Source: Tetrapyrgos nigripes (taxonomy: Eukaryota > Basidiomycota > Agaricomycetes > Agaricales > Campanellaceae). From it: a DNA stretch of 64,000 bases. The stretch covers positions 1,240,001 to 1,304,000 of the forward strand of contig JAACJM010000003.1 of assembly GCA_013368315.1 (NCBI GenBank). Direction: 5' to 3'. The translations under genes were made by a program, and so were the position numbers. Shown one piece after another: positions 33,743-43,816 of this stretch (the stretch's first letter is position 1; every line of letters begins with the position of its first letter). Under the pieces are notes generated by a model. It was not told where the DNA came from. It saw only the letters and a program-made list of their open reading frames with translations, and made no database searches.

Positions 33743-35478
33743 TCTTCGTCCTCTGGTCTCCTTCTTATTCTCTCTTTTTACCCTGTCTCTGCGAAACCAA
33801 AATGAAAACCTCACTTTCTCTTTGTTAACGCTACCACATCAATACATTTACAGTTGTCAGTGTCGCATCAATCCCCGACTCTCTTTAGAGAGAGAGGGCC
33901 TTGTGGAGTCAAAATGTGCCATCAAAATTGGATTACTAACTTCACTGTTTACTCGCGCCTCAAAATTTGACTTTCGGTAATTTCCAGACCGTACTGACAT
34001 CTATGGTCATCTGACTGGGGAAAGGTGCCACTGCTTCACATGGCAAGTTACGAGGCCCATAGGGTTACAGCGTTAGCTATACTAAGAATATCATGCTGTA
34101 GTTAGTTGAGATTCACTGTAATAACGAGATATTACACAATACCTATTCATAGTGAAAACGCCGGTAGCAAGGCTAGCTACACACTGACGCCTTGCTATAG
34201 TTTTAGCAGCAGGTTGTAGCTGATCGTGTTCATGATTGCAAAAAAAAAGCTGTGAAGAAAGATATATTAATGAGAAGCAACTACGTACATGCTATTCGAG
34301 ACATAGTCATAGTCTGTAACTTGAAGCCTGGATCCAGCTTAATAGTTCTTAGTTTCAGGGAGGAAAATTCGCAACTTTGTTCAGATCCTGGATAAGAACA
34401 AAGAGATCGGTAAGCTCAGTATCAGTGAGGTAAACAAAGCACAATGATCAGGATAACGTAGAAAACGACGTAGGGAAAAAGAAGAGGAAAGGTAAAAAAG
34501 GAGCCGATGAGACACCCAACCCAACACGCTAGTGCTAGCTACCACCAACACATCAACACCCCATCATCAATGCCAGCTCCAAAATCCACACTGACAACGA
34601 CACTACCCCTCTCGGCTCCAGTCAACATACGACGTCAGCCCCGAAAGTAGCAGCACTGTAGCAGTACCCTTACAGCAGGTACACCCTCACATCAATAAGC
34701 AGACCGCCAGAACAGGCCACCAGAGCGGGGAAGATCGCCAAAAAGAGGCTGACATGAAGAAGAAAGGATGGCGTGTGGGAGAGGGAGAGGCTGCGTTGGG
34801 AAAATCAAAACGAAAAAGAGAAAGATATGAAGGAAAAGAGTAGATGCGTCATCATTGACATTTACTAAACACAAAGCAAAATCTTAAACTGACCTCTCCA
34901 ATCCAACCCGGAAGGGACGGGACACAAGATAGAGGGTAAATACATGGATCCAGGATTACGTTCGTCTTCAAAGCCCCAGATCCTTCTGCTCAGTATGTTC
35001 TGCCTCAAGTCGTGGGAAGAAGTGGGGAGTTTGGATGGGTTTGGGTACAAAGCGGTGAAAGTGCAAGGATGGCGAAGGAGGAGGAGCTGAAGCGAGTGGG
35101 TGTGTAGCGTATATCAATATAATTTGGAGAAGGGTAAGGAGCAAAGGAACGAAAGGAAAATAAGTAGTAGTAGTCAGTGAGCTGTCCACAGTAATACGAT
35201 TCATGGAAAATACCAAACTCACTTCTCCAAATCCCCCTCGTCCTATCTGAGGAACACCTGCCACTAATCTTATCTGATGAAAGCAGTGATATCAACGCGA
35301 ACGGGCAGTTTGAGGTCTTTTGCATCGCGACTGGCCTCTACGTTGAGGACGCTTTCTTCTTGGCTCCACTCCTGACTCTCAACGCCATGGTGAGATACGT
35401 CGAAAGTTGAGATGGAGTCCATAACTTCGGTTGGGAAGTAGATCTGCGAGGTTGGCAATGGAGTTGGTAGCGGAAGTA
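33743..35478 (-). other. Unrecognised minus-strand coding blocks
   Basis: A 71-codon open block at 35270-35485 (PTSQIYFPTEVMDSISTFDV; SQEWSQEESVLNVEASRDAK; LPVRVDITAFI) and a block at 34968-35264 (AGVPQIGRGGFGEVSLVF) may be exons of one gene on the minus strand. The hAT element at 35487 is inserted directly upstream of the first block, and the frame can be followed across its excision into 36827-36920. I do not recognise the protein. 33743-34680 shows no gene; 34014-34060 repeats the block at 22305. Confidence 0.35.
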
Positions 35479-35486
35479 GGCGCAAA

Positions 35487-36818
35487 TAGGGAACAGCACG
35501 GGGCTCCCGCGGGGAAAAAATTCTGACCCGTCCCCGTCCCCATCAAAACCCGTCCCCATCAAAACCCGTCCCCGCCCTCGCGGGTCACAGATAACGACGG
35601 GGCGGACGGGTCTGAGACAAAACCCGCGGGTTCACGGGTATATAGTACGGGTTCACGTATATAGCTACATATCACTAAGTACACCTAATATATCATCATA
35701 CCCATCTGGCATCTCAATGTCCTCTACCTCCTGCTCAGGATCCTCAACCTCAGGGAGCTTTGCAACGGCCAGGACGTCCTCATCGTGTATTAGACCCATT
35801 AAACTCCACTGACCCGAACAGATAAGAGCACGCGTCGAATCAGCAGACAGGCGATTGCGAACGTAAGGTAAAAGAAAGCGGCCTCGGCTGAAAACACGCT
35901 CAACGTCTGTGGAGGTGGCTAAGTAGCAGTAATTAGACAAAATAGATTACCAGAAAATCGAAAACTCACCAGGTATAGTAAGATAGTCCAGTGCCATACG
36001 ATAGAGCGTTGGAAAATTTTTCCTCTTCTCATACCACCATCCTAAAACATCTTTTGTGGCTTCGACGTCCATGCTGAGATAACGATCGAGCACTTCTTTG
36101 GTGGAGCAGGTTGTGGCTCGTCACTATCTTCATCCACATCCGTGACCAAAGGTTTAGAACTAGAAGACTTTTTTGAAATGGTAGTGCTTGCTCGTGGTAC
36201 ATTGGACTGTAGCTATGTATGTTAAGGGGATAAAATGATAATGTATAATGTTGTAGCTTACCTCAATGTCGGAGTCCTGAGTATTTTTTGACTTGGTGTT
36301 TGGCTTTGAAAGGGTATTCTTGAGCCTTTTCGTGGCAGCCTTGACAGCAGTGGTAGCAACAGCCTTGGCCTTCGAAGCCTTCAGTTAAGGTTAAGTATAG
36401 CTGGCAGATTGGAAAATGTATTAACGTACAACATTACCGGTGTCAGCGGTCTTTGCCTTCTTTGATGGGATAACGGACTCAATAGGATCTTCGCCATTGG
36501 CTCTCGCCGTTGTAATGGACTTGCGTTTCTTCTCTTTCGTCTGGAGTTTTTCGGGAATGGGTGAGTCAGGGCGCATTGTTACTTTGAAGCAGAGGATTTT
36601 TTTTTTGTGTATGTTATAATATCTACCTACGAGTCTGCCTAACCGTATAACTATACAGTTGGTTGATGTAAAGGATTATGCCGAGTCGGCTTATGATAGT
36701 ACCAGGTGGCGGGTCGGTTTACCCGTGGGGCGGGATGAAATAAGCAGCCCCGTCCCCGTCCCCGCCATACCCCGTCCCCGTGACCCGTCATTTCCCCGTG
36801 GACCCGTGCTATTCCCTA
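35487..36818 (-). mobile_element. Second hAT family: internal-deletion derivative, 1,332 bp
   Basis: The terminal inverted repeats are TAGGGAACAGCACGGG at 35487 and CCCGTGCTATTCCCTA ending 36818 (15 of 16 match). They are flanked by a perfect GGCGCAAA duplication (35479-35486 and 36819-36826). Subterminal CCCCGTCCCC repeats are dense at both ends. The TIR differs from that of the 27781 element, so it is a separate family. The interior keeps only the two ends of a transposase gene. Confidence 0.94.
35665..36576 (-). pseudogene. hAT transposase remnant: basic N-terminus plus dimerisation domain
   Basis: The minus strand starts at ATG 36576 (MRPDSPIPEKLQTKEKKRK), followed by Lys/Arg-rich exons (IPSKKAKT; AVKAATKRLKNTLSK) that look like nuclear-localisation and disordered sequence. 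After an apparent internal deletion near 36085-36100 comes the C-terminal hAT dimerisation domain: VLDRYLSMDVEATKDVLGWW, NFPTLYRMALDYLTIP, an intron, then ATSTDVERVFSRGR and PYVRNRLSADSTRALIC, ending at 35665. The BED finger and catalytic RNase H-like core are missing. The reading frames before and after the deletion junction differ, so a fused protein is not obviously made. If splicing reconciled them, the product could pair with and inhibit active transposase; that is speculation. Confidence 0.8.
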
Positions 36819-36999
36819 GGCGCAAATGAGAGTGGGGGCTGGAGCATAAGGGTGGTCCGAGAAAGCCGTGACCGACGTCATAACTGTACAATTTTCGGTC
36901 TTGACTGTGGTGCCGGAGGGCCAATGAGCGGCAACGAACAGGTGGCTTGCCATGACACAGAACACCTACTAAACAATTTGACTTGAGAGTCTGGAGCCA

Positions 37000-37590
37000 A
37001 AGAACTCAGCGTTCCATTTACTTCCACTTGGCCTGACGGTTCTTCACGGCACACCGTCCCATTCCTCCATGATTCCGCTACGAATAACGTCCTTTCCGAC
37101 TCCCTACTCATCGACAATGGGTACCCAGATACAATAACCCTCACTTCTCCTGGTACCAAAGCCTTGCAAAGCGTCTTTGCCGATGCCATATGGGCATTCT
37201 ATATGAAAGATATCAACCCTGTCATCGGGAGAACGCTGCCAACAAATTCTTCACGGAAGCAAATGCAGACTATCATCGCAAATGGGCTCAAAATGGGCTC
37301 CGAGGGATCTGAATGAGGAGATGACGGAGGAGAGTGTTGAAGACTCTTGGAAGCGATTTGAAAGTCGATTTGGGGAGTTGGCGAAGACGATTGGGGACGG
37401 ACCTTTTGTCATGGGGAACCAAATTTCTTTCTTGGATGATTGTGCGTTGATTGGGTGGTTAATGTTGTTGAGGTTTACGCTCTGGGATGATGACAAGGGG
37501 AAGCAGTGGTGGAACGAGATTATGGAGTGGCATGGGGCAGATGAAAAAGGTTGATCGATATGCGGAATTGAAGGACTCCATGATTTAAGT
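37000..37590 (+). pseudogene. Glutathione S-transferase pseudogene A
   Basis: The N-terminal part reads DGSSRHTVPFLHDSATNNVL, then frames change (NAANKFFTEANADYHRKWAQ). The C-terminal part at 37318-37554 encodes EESVEDSWKRFESRFGELAK, GPFVMGNQISFLDDCALIGW and WWNEIMEWHG. These match the intact GST at 38171. A stop (near 37314) and frameshifts separate the parts, and there is no start exon. It is very close to the pseudogene at 54621. Confidence 0.8.
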
Positions 37591-37686
37591 CGAAGGCAAC
37601 TGATTGATATCATTGACCTAGGGGAGCTGTCAACGCTCCAATAGATCAAGTGAATTGAATATATTTTCAGCGGATTGCAATATTGA

Positions 37687-37797
37687 GTAGGAGCGGATAA
37701 AAGGCTTTTTTCGAATTTAAGCAGTTGAAGAAAAAAGGTCCTACTGGTAGTACCTAAGCAACACTTAGTAAGAGCGGATAAAAGGCTTTTTTCGAAT
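37687..37797 (+). repeat. 30-bp direct repeat
   Basis: GTAGGAGCGGATAAAAGGC... (37687-37716) recurs at 37768-37797 with one substitution, 81 bp apart. Cause unknown. Confidence 0.8.
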
Positions 37798-38170
37798 CGC
37801 CAATCGCAAGCGACGCAGGCATAATATGCCATGGCAGAAAACCGGATACTGGATCACATATTCGTTGAGCTGGTACGCACGTATACGCGGCTCACTTTGC
37901 TCACTAATTCCCGAACTGTCGGTATCTCTGTCAAGGACAAATATGATAGAACTATGTAGATCCCCGTTCTGCAATCGAATAGGATGTTTACTAAATTTTG
38001 AAGGGGAGAATCTTGCTTTCGTTTTTGCTCACCGTGACTAAGTAAGTATTACCGAGAACGGAAGATGACATGTGGAGTTTATATGAAATCCTTAAGAAGC
38101 CTACGAACTTGAACCGAATCCATAGCGTTATCAACCGTTACCTCTTAGACCCAGCTAAACCCTCTGCGAG

Positions 38171-39027
38171 ATGATCACCCTCTACGACATTAGATCTACA
38201 CGCTCACCCACGGATCCCAGATCTGGTTATTCTCCCTTCAGCTGGAGAGTCCGGTGAGTGTCCAACTTTGCGTGTACAATCTAATGAGCCTGATCAAAAT
38301 CCCATTCACATAATCTAACAGCTTTACGCTCCGTATCAAAGGCCTACCTTACAAGCATCACTGGATTGAGTACCCTGACATCGAAGGCGTTGCAAAATCC
38401 GTCGGTGCTGATCCAACTGCCGAAAACCCTGACGGTTCTTCTCGTTACACTGTCCCTTTCATCCACGACTCTACCACCAACAAAGTCGTCTCCAACTCTT
38501 TTGATATCGTCGATTACCTCGATTCCACCTATCCTGACACGATCAAGATGATTCCAGAGGAGACCAGGCTTCTTCAGAGCGTCTTCGCTGATTCAGTAGT
38601 TACCCTGCAACGGTACATTTTTCCAGTTGTAGCCAACACTATGGTCAACCGTACTCCGAGTCTGCTTACCCCAAGGAGTTTGGAGGCAATGAGATCAAGA
38701 GGATCAGTTCTGGAGCTCACAGATGAACAGAAGAAGGAGGCATGGGCGAAGCTCAAGGATGGCATGGGAGATTTCGCGAAACTGATGAATAACGAAGGCC
38801 CTTTTGTGATGGGGAAGAAAGTTTGCATGGCGGATGCTGCTCTCTTTGGAACATTTGCAGCTCTGAGGTGGCTTTGGGACGAGACGACGAATGAATGGAA
38901 GGATATGATGTCTTGGCATGGCGGGAGATGGAGTAGGCTTATGGAGGCCTTTGAGGGCTTGCCTGAGGTCGAGAAGTACAGCGAAGCGGAGGGAAATTTA
39001 AAGATATATGGTGTAGCGATGGTTTGA
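38171..39027 (+). CDS. Glutathione S-transferase-like protein
   Basis: A cytosolic GST-fold enzyme expected to conjugate glutathione to electrophiles. Exon 1 (38171-38253) encodes MITLYDIRSTRS...FSWRV and exon 2 (38322-39027) the rest; predicted 262 residues, intact. The thioredoxin-like N-terminal domain contains GLPYKHHWIEYPDIE, YTVPFIHDSTTNKVVSNSFD and IVDYLDSTYPD (glutathione-binding S-F/D motif). The all-helical C-terminal domain contains GPFVMGKKVCMADAALFGTF, the family's folding motif. The start MITLYDI matches Agaricomycete GSTs related to the lignin-degrader expanded classes. Two decayed copies lie at 37000 and 54621. Substrate cannot be read from sequence. Confidence 0.9.
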
Positions 39028-39217
39028 ACGAGTTCGACAGAAGTAGTATATAGCTGAAAACTTTTGTCATGAGCGATCCTTACATCCAGCTTTCGGCAAG
39101 TGGCTTCGTACTCTAACCACCAATGCATACAAAGAATGTACAAGTTACTGCATTTCCTACTACGACGTTTGTATGGACACTGATGTGGGAATTGATGATC
39201 AGAATAGCTAGCCACAT

Positions 39218-40850
39218 ATGAGATTGAGTACAGACTCAGGCTTTCAACACCTCCCCTCTATGAGCCTCTGCCCTGACCCCTTTCACCTCCGCCCAACCAC
39301 CCTGAAGAAACGAGCACCTGGTGCCAATTTGAAGACTTTTCTAACACCTACAATAAAACTGATCCCCAATTCGAAGACTTTTCTAACAGCTACAATGACA
39401 CTGACACGTACCTACATCAGAGTCAACCAGTGTTTCCAGTACAACACAATACATACCTGCAGCACCATGATGAAGACCAGCAGGCTCTTTACAACCAGCC
39501 AAACCCATACATCCCAAACAACTCAGTCAATACTCATTTTCCCTTCCCAATTGAACCCGAAAGTTGTCCGAAGACAGCAACTGTGCAAAATCCACAAAAG
39601 CATGCAGCCTCAGAATCTCCTTCAAAACTATGACAGAGCACTGGCTCACAGTCAAAACAACCAGTTGGGCGACCTAGAAAGACTCTGTTGCCAGACGCTA
39701 ATGGCCAAACCTAAAGCAAAGAAAGAACCTAGACTGAAGGGTACAAAGAAAGACAGTAAAAAGACACCCACCAAAAAAGAAACTGAGGCAGCAGAAGGGG
39801 CGAGGAAGCTTGAGGAGGAGGATGTCATTTTCAATGTGATGAGATGGACAGATGAGGAGAGAGGCCGTCTTTTTGACTGGTTGCTGCATCAGGAAACTGT
39901 CCAAAAAGGTTGCGCATGGTTGTAGGCGGTTGTACAACCGATACAACCCCGAAACTTCACAGCCCTACAACATTCCCACAACCTAATATTTTGAGGAACA
40001 TTATAGAAGTCCTTTCGACAAAATTTTGTATGTATTCGCTCTAGTTCAACAATATCTTTGTATTTCATTATCCTAACGTACAAATCTACCCTAAAAGTGC
40101 CAAGGAACGAAAGATACAGAGGTGCCAAAAGTCGAGGAGTCCTGTCGGCAACCAAAAAACCCACGGTAACCCCTCAATGAAATCGGGCCATTTCCTGATG
40201 TGGGTGCCGACAGTGAGTATTTTGACAACTTCAATAATGGAGGAGCTTCATACGTATTCAAAAAGGTAAAGAACACACCTCCACTTCATTTCACCTTCAC
40301 TGACTTGTACCAGGCTTCTGATACAATCTCCAAGGCCGCTTTAACTCATCCCAAATCAAATCTCAATATGATCGTTCTTACCAGATCTACTCAGCAATTC
40401 TTGTCTTTGAGGGTATAGCTAGGGGTGATGGAGATGGAGATGAGGAGCCTACAGTCCAAGAACGTCTTGACGAAGCCCAGAGGCAAGGAAAGGCAGTAGG
40501 AGGGTTGTCTGAGAAGACATATACGACGTGGCAGAATAATGGATGGATTGAGTTGTGGGTGAACAGTGAGTCATCAACTCAATTGTGTCAAGTAAAGTAA
40601 TGGTCATTCACATGTTGATAAAGCCATACCTCTAGTGCAAAGGTAGCTCAGGACATTGTGTGCAGCTCTGGTGCACCACTATCTTATGGAAACCTGGAAG
40701 GCCTCGCTCGCTTTAAGTGATTCCGGCACCAATAAGGAAATTGGACCCCCGACACCCTCTTACTTTGCCTTCCCTGTCTCTGATGGTGCTTACGTGCCAT
40801 CCCCAGATGGCCGACACAAATTATGTATTATATATAGTACGAGATACTGA
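39218..40850 (+). pseudogene. Myb/SANT-like protein gene, split by a TIR element
   Basis: A long N-terminal region rich in Gln, Thr and Pro is followed by a basic stretch (KKEPRLKGTKKDSKKTPTKK) and then RWTDEERGRLFDWLL. After the 39887-40200 insertion it continues GADSEYFDNFNNGGASYVFK, an intron (about 40266-40313), and ASDTISKAALTHPKSNLN. In another frame it reads VFEGIARGDGDGDEEPTVQE and TYTTWQNNGWIELWVN. This is the layout of Agaricomycete Myb/SANT-like DNA-binding proteins, often transposon-related. The insertion plus a frame change near 40390 make it non-functional. Confidence 0.55.
39887..40200. mobile_element. 314-bp TIR element with apparent TG duplication
   Basis: The ends are inverted: CATCAGGAAA (39887-39896) and TTTCCTGATG (40191-40200). 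Removing the element plus one copy of a flanking TG (39885-39886 or 40201-40202) restores the reading DWLL|GADSEYF of the host gene. No coding capacity. A 14-bp palindrome CGGTTGTACAACCG lies at about 39929-39942. The superfamily is unclear because a 2-bp TG target is unusual. Confidence 0.65.
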
Positions 40851-41033
40851 AAATAAAGTTCTACTTGTACATACATGATACGTATGTTATTTGAATAAAA
40901 AAGCCCAAAAAAAGCCTCACATTGCTCAAGGGCAGTGCTGATTAGTAATGATGAGACCGAGCAAGGATTTCCTTTTGATCTTATCTTATCAACTACAATG
41001 TACATGTACCTGTGAATCTATTTTATTACGCCT

Positions 41034-42895
41034 CTACTCCATGTCAGATGCTTCCTCATCAGAAGTAAATTCTACAGTACCATCAATCAAATCACCATCT
41101 TCAATTTCAAGTCCAATACTGCCCCTCACTCCCCCCAAATAAGCAGCTTCTGCCTCATGTTGTAAAGGTAAAAGGTCAACTATTGGCTCAGGCGCGTCTT
41201 CAGGCAGTGCAGGACAAGGTTCCCAAAATTCCTCATAGCCTGCAAGACCCATTGTCTCCACAGCGGGAAGGTCAGTTTTAAACATTGCCAACAGATCTTC
41301 ATACACATTCCAAACATTTTCGCATGTGATGGTAGGTGATCCCAGGTGCTCATAAAATGTAGTAGCCTGTTGGTTGAACTCTGGAGGCACCAGTTCAGAA
41401 ACAGGATGATCAGGAGGGGCGTATAGCCTCTCTGCCTCATGGATGTAGTCCACCTCTGGGTCAATGATGATCTACCAGGATGTGTGAATCCCAGTAAGTA
41501 AGTAAATACTGGTAGCCTTGAAGTTGAGTGCATTGTAGTGTTCAGGATATTCGTCGATATCATCAGGAGGCCCATGAGGTAGAATTTTGTGCTTTTGAGC
41601 ACGCTTAAGGGAGTTGTTGACACGGTAAACATAGGCATCAACTTCACATTGCAGCCACGGAATAAAGACCCATTTGGATACATTGCTAAAGAGTCATAAT
41701 ATGAGTGATTGTATGTAGGACTCAGACCTTTGCCAAAGATTACTCACTATTGGAGAGGGTGGTGTCAATCATATTCCACCACTCCACTTGATATGATATT
41801 TTCAAACCCAGGCATGAAGTTTCGTCACAAATTTGACCAAGTGATTTCTGGAGGAATATTCTTTTTCTCTCACATGAAGCGATGCTGTAGAGTGCCTATC
41901 AGCTCTGGGTTGAGGCATTGACATATGAATGAATGTCCCCTGGCTAGATGAAAGTTCTCTACACCAGGATCACTTTGAGTTACCAGGGAAGTATCTGCCA
42001 AATGCTTCAATATGCGTAATTGAGATATGCTGGAGAGAAACTTACAGCCATCTTTCTTGATAGTATCAAGGTAGTAGCGAAAAATAAGTTGGGGGTTGGA
42101 GTTATTGTGCCAAACCCAGAAAACGGATCGATTCCTTATTCAATACTCAAATCAGTAGATTCTCAGAATAAATCTTCAATGATAATGAACCTGTATGTAG
42201 AGCAAGGTCATGCTTCTTGAGCTTGTCATGCTGATCTACACATAGCATGTTGTTGGCACCTGCCACCCAGAATTACTGATGCTTGAGCTGCAGTCTTCGA
42301 CATGCTCTCACTAGATCTGGCTCATATTGAGGAAAGTATTCCTCAATGACAGATCTATGTCAAGGATGATCAGATCAATCTAATGTCAAGCTGTGATATG
42401 AATAAATGACTTGCCTTTTCACTTCTTTAGATCATGATGAAAAAGCCTCTTGATTCCTCTTGTGCCAGCCACAGGATAATACTTACGGAGTTGCTGCATA
42501 TCCTCCATAATATCCTCCACCTGTATATCTTGGGACAAAATGAGAAGCTTAACATTGAGCTGTAGTAAAACGCAAGAGAACACTCACTGGATGAACATGA
42601 TCTGTGTAATCCCAACTGTGAGCACATGGATCGAAATTTCTTGATACTAGTAGACAGTAGTTAGATTCCAGTAATGTTGATGCATAGAAAGAATTACTTA
42701 TGCAAGTCCGTATTTCTCTTGATTGAAAATTTTGTCTTCCAAGAGAAACTGGAGAATTTTTTTATTGTCAAAGCCTCGAGTCCAGTATTTCTGAATGTAA
42801 GGTTCAAGTAGCTTGATGGGGGGCTGCAAAGATATGTCAATGAACAGTAAATTGTACAAGTTTTCACATGTACGATTAGGTTTATTGGCACCCAT
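41034..42895 (-). pseudogene. Integrase-core-domain (DDE) protein relic
   Basis: Minus-strand blocks follow the order of a widespread Agaricomycete integrase-core family without reverse transcriptase. They are PPIKLLEPYIQKYWTRGFDN (42895 on), QQLRKYYPVAGTRGIKRLFH, VIEEYFPQYEPDLVRACRRL, and FWVAGANNMLCVDQHDKLKK with the first catalytic Asp. Next are LVTQSDPGVENFHLARGHSF with the second, IGTLQHRFM, NSLKRAQKHKILPHGPPDDI and the acidic C-terminal exon ending at 41034 (AERLYAPPDHPVSELVPP). Several in-frame stops (after LKHQ, HRFM, TWSNL and VVEYD) and frame changes show decay. It converges on the Myb/SANT-like gene with only about 180 bp between. The family's mobility mechanism is not known to me. 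Confidence 0.7.
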
Positions 42896-43280
42896 AGTAC
42901 TAATTATACTGATGTAAAATGCACAGGGAGGGAAATGAAATGAGAATGGAAAAGTTGGGGAATAAAGATCAATGAGGCTTGAATTCCAGTACTTATACTA
43001 GCTGATAGGTTGTTTAGAAGAGTAATCTTTGCTGAGTGTTCTGGAAGAATTCAAAACACGAGTTGAACAGGGAATAAATGGTACAGGAGCGAAAATGACG
43101 AGCCTTGGTCATGCTGGCATAAACTTGCATATCAGGTGCACCCTTCAAATGATACTGGCTGTAGTGTTGTGCTGCAATGAGGGCTACAGGCATCATTATC
43201 AGTTACATCGGTGTAATAATTAGCCATCTTGGCCCATTGTACTTTGGATTTCTTCATTGTAGTGCATGGTGAACAATGTG

Positions 43281-43560
43281 GACCATGCTGACTGGAGCTG
43301 CAATGAGGATTCCAATCAATTCACTTGGAATTTCTCTGTTAAGTGGCATAATTTGCTCAAAGTGAACAAGGCTAGTAACCATGCTGGTCAGTGCTGTGAT
43401 AAGGATTCCAAGCTTTTTTTGTCTATTCACTTGAAGCTTATCTGTTGAGCAGTGTAATTTGCTGAAGATGAACAAGGCAAGTAACCACACTGGTCAGTGC
43501 TGCAACGAGGATTCCAAGCTTTTTTTGTCCATTATCTTGGCATATTTGCTTGAGATTTCT
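43281..43560 (+). repeat. ~105-bp tandem repeat, about three units
   Basis: Units begin ACCATGCTG(G)...GAGGATTCCAA near 43281, 43378 and 43485, and share AAGCTTTTTTTGTC and GAACAAGGCAAGTA blocks. The first is more diverged and the last incomplete. They lie between the integrase relic and the alpha-kinase relic. Confidence 0.7.
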
Positions 43561-43816
43561 CCATCAAAATATGCAGCAGGGGTGTTTTATCATGTATCAA
43601 CGTGAGGATTCCAAGTTCACCTGTGACGCCTCATGCTGATACCAAGGTCTGGTCTTACATAGCATAACAGGACAACATCTTCAATCCTTGTGCCAGGTAG
43701 ACATTGAATTACAATGAGCCTATTTTTCTGGTGGCATCACTGAATTTGTGTATAAATACTGAAAGCTTATTTCTGATTTCGACATTGAACCTCAACTTCT
43801 CACTTCTCCAATCTCA

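Noticed and set aside
34968..35050. Protein kinase glycine loop (IGRGGFGEV)
   Set aside because: Only the GxGxFGEV-like string is present; no VAIK, HRD or DFG motif follows on the minus strand.
43281..43560. CRISPR-like array
   Set aside because: Three long diverged units without regular short spacers, in a eukaryotic context; simple tandem duplication.
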